DNA of 9,343 nucleotides from Ruminococcus flavefaciens. GTDB lineage: Bacteria; Bacillota; Clostridia; Oscillospirales; Ruminococcaceae. The notes under the pieces were generated by a model. That model did not search any database. It saw only the letters and a list, made by a program, of their open reading frames with translations, and was not told where the DNA came from. The stretch lies in NCBI GenBank assembly GCA_002371825.1, contig DFHF01000066.1, positions 1 through 9,343 of the forward strand. The letters are read 5' to 3'. Shown here one piece after another: positions 5,448 through 9,343 of this stretch; the stretch's first letter is position 1, and each line of letters starts with the position of its first letter. A program made the translations under genes and the position numbers.

Positions 5448-6284
5448 ATGGCAAGCATCCTTTATCTTACAGACCTTTATTACCCTGCAAAAGGGCGTAC
5501 TTACTATGAAGAAGATATTTTTATTGCAGGCAGGCTCATGGATCATTTTGACGTTGCACTCTGTCATCCGAAAAATTCAGAGGCATTTGAAGACTCTGCC
5601 GATGTGATCGTCTTCCGAAATACGGGAAGCGTTATCGGGTACAAGGAAATTTACCGAGCTTTCAGAGAGCGTATCCAAAAGAATTCACTGAGGACGTTCA
5701 ACACCTTCACAGGAAAAGCGGATATGCTCGGAAAGGACTATCTTCTTGAGCTGACAAAGCTGGGATTTCCTGTTATACCGACTGTTGACTGTAAGAGTGA
5801 TATTTCACTTCTCCCTGCGTCAGACAGATATGTTATAAAACCGAAGGACGGAGCAGATTCCATAGGACTCGAATTTCTTTCAGATGAGGAGCTGTCTCAA
5901 AGGCACATTGCCGACCATGTTTATCTGATACAGCCTGCTGTTGAGTTTGAATATGAGGTATCGTTCTATTTTATTGATGATAAATTTGAATATGCGATGT
6001 ATGCTCCCAATAAGACTAAACGCTGGGAGATGGTGCCATACCACGCTTCTGAGGAGGATATCCGGTTTGCAGAGCGTTTTATTTCATGGAACAGCATAAG
6101 CCATGGTATCCAGCGTGTCGATGCTTGTCGAACAATTGAAGGAGAACTTCTTCTTATAGAGCTTGAAGATCTTAACCCATACCTTTCTCTGCTTCAGACA
6201 GAAAAGGACACACAGGAAAAATTTATAGTCGATCTTGTCTCAACGCTAAATAACTGTCTGAAGGAGCAAACTCCAGAGCTTTAA
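5448..6284 (+). CDS. ATP-grasp family ligase, glutathione synthetase/RimK-like
   Basis: 278 residues with an ATP-grasp layout: an N-terminal alpha/beta domain (MASILYLTDLYY... VIVFRNTG, 1-60), a linker FNTFTGKADMLGKDYLLEL (84-102), the ATP-binding strand RYVIKPKDGADSIG (127-140, lysines 131/133), the hinge VYLIQPAVEFEYEVSFYFID (158-177), and the metal-binding end RVDACRTIEGELLLIELEDL with NPYLSL (223-248; E238, E240, D241, N243). Such enzymes join a carboxylate to an amine or thiol through an acyl phosphate; the substrate cannot be read from sequence. ATG with AGGAGG 9 nt upstream. It has its own promoter, nearly identical to that of the ArsR gene downstream, and a weak hairpin after the stop. 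No peptide precursor gene is seen beside it, so a RiPP (graspetide) role has no support here. Confidence 0.8.
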   Translation: MASILYLTDLYYPAKGRTYYEEDIFIAGRLMDHFDVALCHPKNSEAFEDSADVIVFRNTGSVIGYKEIYRAFRERIQKNSLRTFNTFTGKADMLGKDYLLELTKLGFPVIPTVDCKSDISLLPASDRYVIKPKDGADSIGLEFLSDEELSQRHIADHVYLIQPAVEFEYEVSFYFIDDKFEYAMYAPNKTKRWEMVPYHASEEDIRFAERFISWNSISHGIQRVDACRTIEGELLLIELEDLNPYLSLLQTEKDTQEKFIVDLVSTLNNCLKEQTPEL

Positions 6285-6315
6285 GTCCTTGCCCGGCACA
6301 TCTAAGAGGGGACTT
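6283..6315 (+). other. weak hairpin after the ATP-grasp gene
   Basis: AAGTCCTT (6283-6290) can pair with GGGGACTT (6308-6315), six Watson-Crick and two G-U pairs, followed only by TT then CC. It overlaps the TAA. It could be a weak terminator separating this gene from the ArsR promoter. Confidence 0.3.
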
Positions 6316-6349
6316 TTCCAATGATCCGTATCAACTTCATTTTTACATA

Positions 6350-6378
6350 TTGACAATTCCCGAAATGTATGATATAAT
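6350..6378 (+). promoter_or_regulatory. sigma-A promoter of the ArsR/VOC unit (twin promoter 2)
   Basis: Perfect TTGACA (6350-6355), 17 nt, perfect TATAAT (6373-6378), with a TGn extension. The spacer carries ATTCCCGAAAT (6356-6366) in the place of the palindrome of twin promoter 1, and the leader word ACACATCAA (6386-6394) is at the same offset as in that promoter (5422-5430). The consensus boxes imply a strong promoter that needs a repressor. Confidence 0.88.
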
Positions 6379-6408
6379 ATACTCAACACATCAAGGAGGG
6401 TGATAGAA

Positions 6409-6729
6409 ATGGACATAGATATGATCGAGATAAGCAAGGCGCTTTCCAACGAAACACGGCTGAATATCCTCAAATGGCTCAAATCGCCGGAGGAGAATTT
6501 TCCACCACAGGGCGGCTGTCTGAGTGAGCCTGTTGACCTCAAAGGCGGTGTCTGTGTAAGCAGTATCCAGGCAAAAGCCAACCTCTCCCCTTCCACAGTA
6601 TCGAACTATCTGGACACCTTGCAGAGAGCCGGGCTTCTTCTCTCCGAGCGGCACGGCAAATGGACATATTACCGCAGGAATGAGGAAACGATAAAAGCGC
6701 TTGCGAAGTTTGTGAAAAAGGAATTGTGA
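6409..6729 (+). CDS. ArsR-family winged-helix transcriptional regulator
   Basis: 106 residues. The opening ISKALSNETRLNILKWL (8-24) is the standard ArsR helix. The HTH is VSSIQAKANLSPSTVSNYLD then TLQRAGLL (50-77), and the wing is SERHGKWTYYRRNEE (79-93). Between helix 2 and the HTH there is an insert with PPQGGCLSEPVDLKGGVCV (C37, C49), and the usual metal box ELCVCDL is absent, so this is the subgroup without the ArsR/SmtB alpha-3 metal site. The two cysteines could still sense redox state. The ATG at 6409 has GGAGG 9 nt upstream; the GTG at 6400 touches the ribosome site and is rejected. It is followed at 35 nt by the VOC gene. Its promoter is a near copy of the ATP-grasp promoter, so it may repress both. 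Confidence 0.88.
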   Translation: MDIDMIEISKALSNETRLNILKWLKSPEENFPPQGGCLSEPVDLKGGVCVSSIQAKANLSPSTVSNYLDTLQRAGLLLSERHGKWTYYRRNEETIKALAKFVKKEL

Positions 6730-6764
6730 GCGGACGATAAATCGGAATTTAACGGAGGTAGCTT

Positions 6765-7175
6765 ATGAGATTGGACGGTTTTGGATTGTTTGTTGAGGAT
6801 ATGGCTAAAATGATCCGGTTTTATAAAGATGTACTCGGCTTTGAGATTAAAGAAACAGAGAATTCATCAAATGTATATCTAGTGAAAGACGGCACTTTGT
6901 TTCTTTTATATGGAAGAAACGACTTTGAAAAGATGACAAACCGTAAATACGAATATATTAAGGGTTTAAACGGACATTTTGAATTGGCTCTTTATGTTGA
7001 TACATTTGAAGAGGTCGATACTGCGTTCAAAAAAGCTGTAGAAAACGGAGCTACACCTGTACTTGAGCCGGAGCTTGAACCTTGGGGACAAAGAACCTGT
7101 TATATTGCAGACCCCGAAGGTAATCTGATTGAGATTGGTTCATGGGATAAGCCCTACGAAGAAAAGGATTCATAG
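6765..7175 (+). CDS. VOC-fold protein (glyoxalase/bleomycin-resistance superfamily)
   Basis: 136 residues with two beta-alpha-beta-beta-beta modules. The first is LDGFGLFVEDMAKMIRFYKD then VLGFEIKE (3-30) and LFLLYG (45-50); the second is GHFELALYVDTFEEVDTAFK (70-89), GATPVLEPELEPWG (95-108) and YIADPEGNLIEIGSW (113-127). Members are glyoxalases, dioxygenases, drug-binding or fosfomycin-modifying proteins. In the metal site, the usual first-strand histidine is G5 here, while H71 and E123 remain, so metal catalysis is uncertain and binding/sequestration is possible. ATG with GGAGG 6 nt upstream. It lies 35 nt behind the ArsR gene and is probably cotranscribed with it, which points to resistance or detoxification under ArsR control. 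Confidence 0.88.
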   Translation: MRLDGFGLFVEDMAKMIRFYKDVLGFEIKETENSSNVYLVKDGTLFLLYGRNDFEKMTNRKYEYIKGLNGHFELALYVDTFEEVDTAFKKAVENGATPVLEPELEPWGQRTCYIADPEGNLIEIGSWDKPYEEKDS

Positions 7176-7200
7176 ATTCTGATTTGTTTTACTAACTCCC

Positions 7201-7226
7201 GAGCTGTAAGCCCACGCTTGCAGCTC
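7201..7226. other. strong intergenic hairpin upstream of radical SAM copy 2
   Basis: GAGCTGTAAGC (7201-7211) and GCTTGCAGCTC (7216-7226) form an 11-bp stem with one G-U pair and a 4-nt loop CCAC. It is followed by A-rich sequence, not T, in the plus direction and lacks a T-run on the minus strand, so it is not a standard terminator. It may stabilise an mRNA end or be an RNA-level control element. No clear promoter was found between 7176 and 7289. Confidence 0.55.
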
Positions 7227-7289
7227 AAAAATAAAAGCGAACAATTCGATAATGCGAGAAATATAAAATATGAGAAATGAGGTAATGTT

Positions 7290-8180
7290 ATGAATTACAA
7301 CGGAACAATATACCGTCCGCCGATAGAGGCGCACACTATGCTTATACCGGTGACCGAGGGCTGCACCCACAACAAATGCACATTTTGCAATATGTATCAG
7401 AATGTGCCGTTCCGTATGTGGTCACTCGACGAGGTGGAGAATTATGTGGCTGAGGTCAGGGATCGCTACGGCAGGCTTGCTGTAAGCATAGACCGTGTTT
7501 ATCTTGTGGGAGCTGATCCCTTTGCACTGCCGGCAGAAAAGCTATTGGAGCGCATTTCGCTGATAAAAAAATATCTGCCGAATGTGGCTGTCATCACCAT
7601 GTATGCGAGGACGGACAACATCGCCCACAAGACAGACGAGGACTTAAAACGCCTGAAAGAGGCAGGAGTAAATGACCTGTATATCGGTGTGGAGTGCGGT
7701 CTGAATGACGTGCTGGCTGACCTGAACAAGGGCTATTCTGCTGATGAGACAAGGGAGCAATGTCTGCGGCTGAATGCAGTGGGGATAAGTCACTGCGACC
7801 TGCTAATGCTGGGTACGGCTGGCAAAGGCAGAGGTCTTGAAAACGCAAAAGCCACCGCCGCACTTGAAAACGAGATAAAGCCTGCGAAGATACTACTGAA
7901 TACGATGTCAGCATTTGAGGGAACACTGCTTGATAAGGATATTCGGGACGGCCGATTTGTTCCTGCAACGGAAAAGGAGATATTGCAGGAGGAGTACGCT
8001 TTCCTGCAGGCGCTTGAACTGCCGGACACCTATTTCTGGGCTATACACCCTCTTGTTTCCGTGGGCATTGAGGGTATTCTGAAAACCGACAAGGACAAAA
8101 TGCTTGCCAAGCTGGGCAGAGCCATTGAAACAGTCGATAACAGTGCATACAACAGAGTATCCCGCAGGGGTACTCTTTAA
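7290..8180 (+). CDS. radical SAM protein with CX4CX2C motif, copy 2
   Basis: 296 residues, a paralogue of the protein at 4459-5340 along its full length. Cluster motif EGCTHNKCTFCNMY with C25, C30 and C33 at the same positions. GADPFALPAEKL (about 73-84) stands in the GGE position, MYARTDNIAHKTDEDLKRLK follows, and GVECGLNDVLADLNKGYS replaces the more usual GxESG with ECG. The C-terminus ends NRVSRRGTL, comparable to NRKRTL in copy 1. ATG with GAGG 7 nt upstream. Only 12 nt separate it from copy 3, whose ribosome site is AAGGAGG, so the two were one operon. Function unknown; the repeated arrangement suggests enzymes acting in series or on related substrates. Confidence 0.87.
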   Translation: MNYNGTIYRPPIEAHTMLIPVTEGCTHNKCTFCNMYQNVPFRMWSLDEVENYVAEVRDRYGRLAVSIDRVYLVGADPFALPAEKLLERISLIKKYLPNVAVITMYARTDNIAHKTDEDLKRLKEAGVNDLYIGVECGLNDVLADLNKGYSADETREQCLRLNAVGISHCDLLMLGTAGKGRGLENAKATAALENEIKPAKILLNTMSAFEGTLLDKDIRDGRFVPATEKEILQEEYAFLQALELPDTYFWAIHPLVSVGIEGILKTDKDKMLAKLGRAIETVDNSAYNRVSRRGTL

Positions 8181-8192
8181 GGAGGTATTTCT

Positions 8193-8723
8193 ATGAGATT
8201 TGCAAGCGGCATCAACCGTCCGCCCTACGAAACGGCTGACGGATATTTGCAGACGACAGAGGGATGTTCCCACAATCACTGTCTGTTCTGCACCTATTTC
8301 AAGGACAGGAAATTCCGCAAGTCTACCATAGAGGAGATCGAAGCGGACATCAAGCAGATACCCATGTATTTCGGCGCTCCCAAGCGTATCTTTCTGCAAG
8401 GTGCTGACGGCTTTGCGGCGGACTATGATGTGCTGATGAAGACCGCCGAGCTGCTGCACAAGTACGTTCCCTCGGTGGAAACGATAGGCGGCTATGCGAG
8501 GATAGATAATTTCTATGACAAGACCGAGCAGCAGCTTCGGAATATGGCGGAAGTGGGCTTTGCGAACCCATATATCGGTGTAGAATCAGGTGATGATGTG
8601 GTCTTGAAGCGCATAAGCAAGGGCTACACAGCAGCTCATGCTCGTGAGGTGCTTGAAAAGGTAGACGCATCGGGTCTGCCCTATCGCAGAGCGGTCTTGC
8701 ACGATACTTCATCGTCGAGATGA
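8193..8723 (+). pseudogene. truncated radical SAM protein, copy 3
   Basis: 176 residues readable from the ATG at 8193 (AAGGAGG upstream). The N-terminal two thirds of the family are intact: EGCSHNHCLFCTYF (C25, C30, C33), GADGFAADYDVL, GYARIDNFYDKTEQQLRNMA and GVESGDDVVLKRISKGYT. After ASGLPYR (about residue 164, near 8684) the similarity to copies 1 and 2 stops. The last dozen residues, RAVLHDTSSSR, are out-of-frame reading of a primase-like sequence. About 115 residues, the end of the barrel, are missing compared with the 293-296 aa of the other copies. Probably non-functional, although the cluster-binding part could still fold. The break is a recombination junction and not a point mutation. 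Confidence 0.85.
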
Positions 8724-9343
8724 AAGCGGACGACATAGATCTTGCGCTGATGACTGAGTATCAGCAGCTCGCGGCGGACGGTGTGCTTGCGTCGATAATG
8801 CACAGCTACGTTGACTGGCTGCGCGAAACATATCTCTGCGACGATGAAAAGTTCGTGCAGGGCTTGTCAGATACATTCAAAAAATACCGCACCGAAGTAA
8901 CGGCTGAGCTGTCTGCAAGGTGCAGTAACTTCCACACAAGAGTTCCCGATACTCTCGCGCATCTGATGATAGGCTTCGACTTCCTGCTTGCGTTCTTGAG
9001 TGCAAAAGAAGAAATAGGTGTGCAGGACATGGAGAACTACAAACAGTCATTCCGAAACATAATCGTCACAAGTTCAGTCAGAAACAATTCCATTGTTGAG
9101 AACGGAAACTACTCCTATCAGTTCTGCGACAAGCTGAAAAGCCTCCTCGACAGCGGCAGGTGCAGTGTCAACGTCATCGGCAGCGACTGCGATATGAACC
9201 GAAAAGGCTTCATCGGCTTCGAGGACGACAACTTCTACTACCTCATCATGAATGCGGCGCTGTCAGAGGTGGTGAAGCTGTCGAAGGAAATGGGTGAGAG
9301 CTTCTCCATTGGCAAAAACAGTCTGATACAGCAGCTGGTCGAT
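8684..9343 (+). pseudogene. C-terminal fragment of a mobile-element primase/helicase-type protein
   Basis: A frame different from the radical SAM gene is open from 8657 to the window end. Family-like sequence begins at GLARYFIVEMKADDIDLALM (8693 on) and continues through MHSYVDWLRETYL, FHTRVPDTLAHLMIGFDFLL and FIGFEDDNFYYLIMNAALSE. These phrases resemble, from memory, the C-terminal part of large primase/ATPase (DUF927-like) proteins on integrative and conjugative elements of clostridia. The N-terminal catalytic part is absent. An ATG at 8720 overlaps the radical SAM TGA as ATGA and could mislead a gene caller, but the similarity starts before it. The 3' end is outside the window. Identification is by pattern, so the exact family is uncertain. 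Confidence 0.6.

Noticed and set aside
5374..5607. 77-codon plus-strand frame overlapping the ATP-grasp start
   Set aside because: It covers the promoter and ribosome site of the ATP-grasp gene and has no domain pattern.
6331..6363. Tiny frame MIRINFIFTY near 6320-6353 as a possible precursor peptide for the ATP-grasp enzyme
   Set aside because: Ten residues, no repeated core or acidic/hydroxyl-rich core typical of graspetides, and it overlaps the -35 of the ArsR promoter.
7908..8459. 183-codon minus-strand frame
   Set aside because: Antisense across the junction of radical SAM copies 2 and 3; open only because of their codon bias.
8720..9343. Independent gene starting at the ATG that overlaps the radical SAM stop as ATGA
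   Set aside because: Family-like sequence in that frame begins about 27 nt before the ATG, and no ribosome site precedes it; a truncated primase tail explains it better.

Overview
The window looks like the chromosome of an anaerobic Firmicute of the Ruminococcus/Oscillospiraceae type. The reasons are moderate GC, strong GGAGG ribosome binding sites, and protein families typical of gut clostridia: DhaS-type TetR regulators, a ferritin-like protein, small flavoproteins and several radical SAM enzymes. This assignment rests on protein flavour only; there is no rRNA or other taxonomic marker.

Left part (1-2595, all on the minus strand). A TetR regulator (1983-2543) has its own promoter and ends in a rho-independent terminator. 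That terminator hairpin also carries the -35 box of the next promoter. The second promoter drives a tight operon: a bacterioferritin-like protein with a degraded diiron site, a split-barrel flavin-binding (PNPOx-like) protein, a 60-residue winged-helix protein and an MBL-fold metallohydrolase that runs off the left edge. A 7-1-7 palindrome of Fur/PerR-like shape lies upstream of this promoter. The set suggests redox or iron stress.

Middle (2596-3111). This stretch holds decayed sequence: a small excisionase-like HTH reading frame interrupted by an in-frame TGA, followed by a good plus-strand terminator.

Right part (3112-8723). A second, paralogous TetR gene (minus) is divergent from a plus-strand run: a flavodoxin-fold FMN reductase and a radical SAM protein (first unit); an ATP-grasp ligase with its own promoter; an ArsR regulator plus a VOC/glyoxalase-fold protein with their own promoter; a second radical SAM protein; and a third, truncated one. 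The ATP-grasp and ArsR promoters are near copies of each other, which suggests that one regulator, perhaps the ArsR protein itself, controls both. All three radical SAM proteins place a CX4CX2C motif at exactly residues 25, 30 and 33.

Right edge (about 8684-9343). The third radical SAM gene is cut in mid-domain and joined to the C-terminal part of a large primase/helicase-type protein of the kind carried by integrative elements, in a different frame. Together with the HTH remnant on the left, this suggests that the redox-enzyme cluster sits between pieces of decayed mobile DNA. No tRNA, rRNA, CRISPR array or intact insertion sequence was seen.
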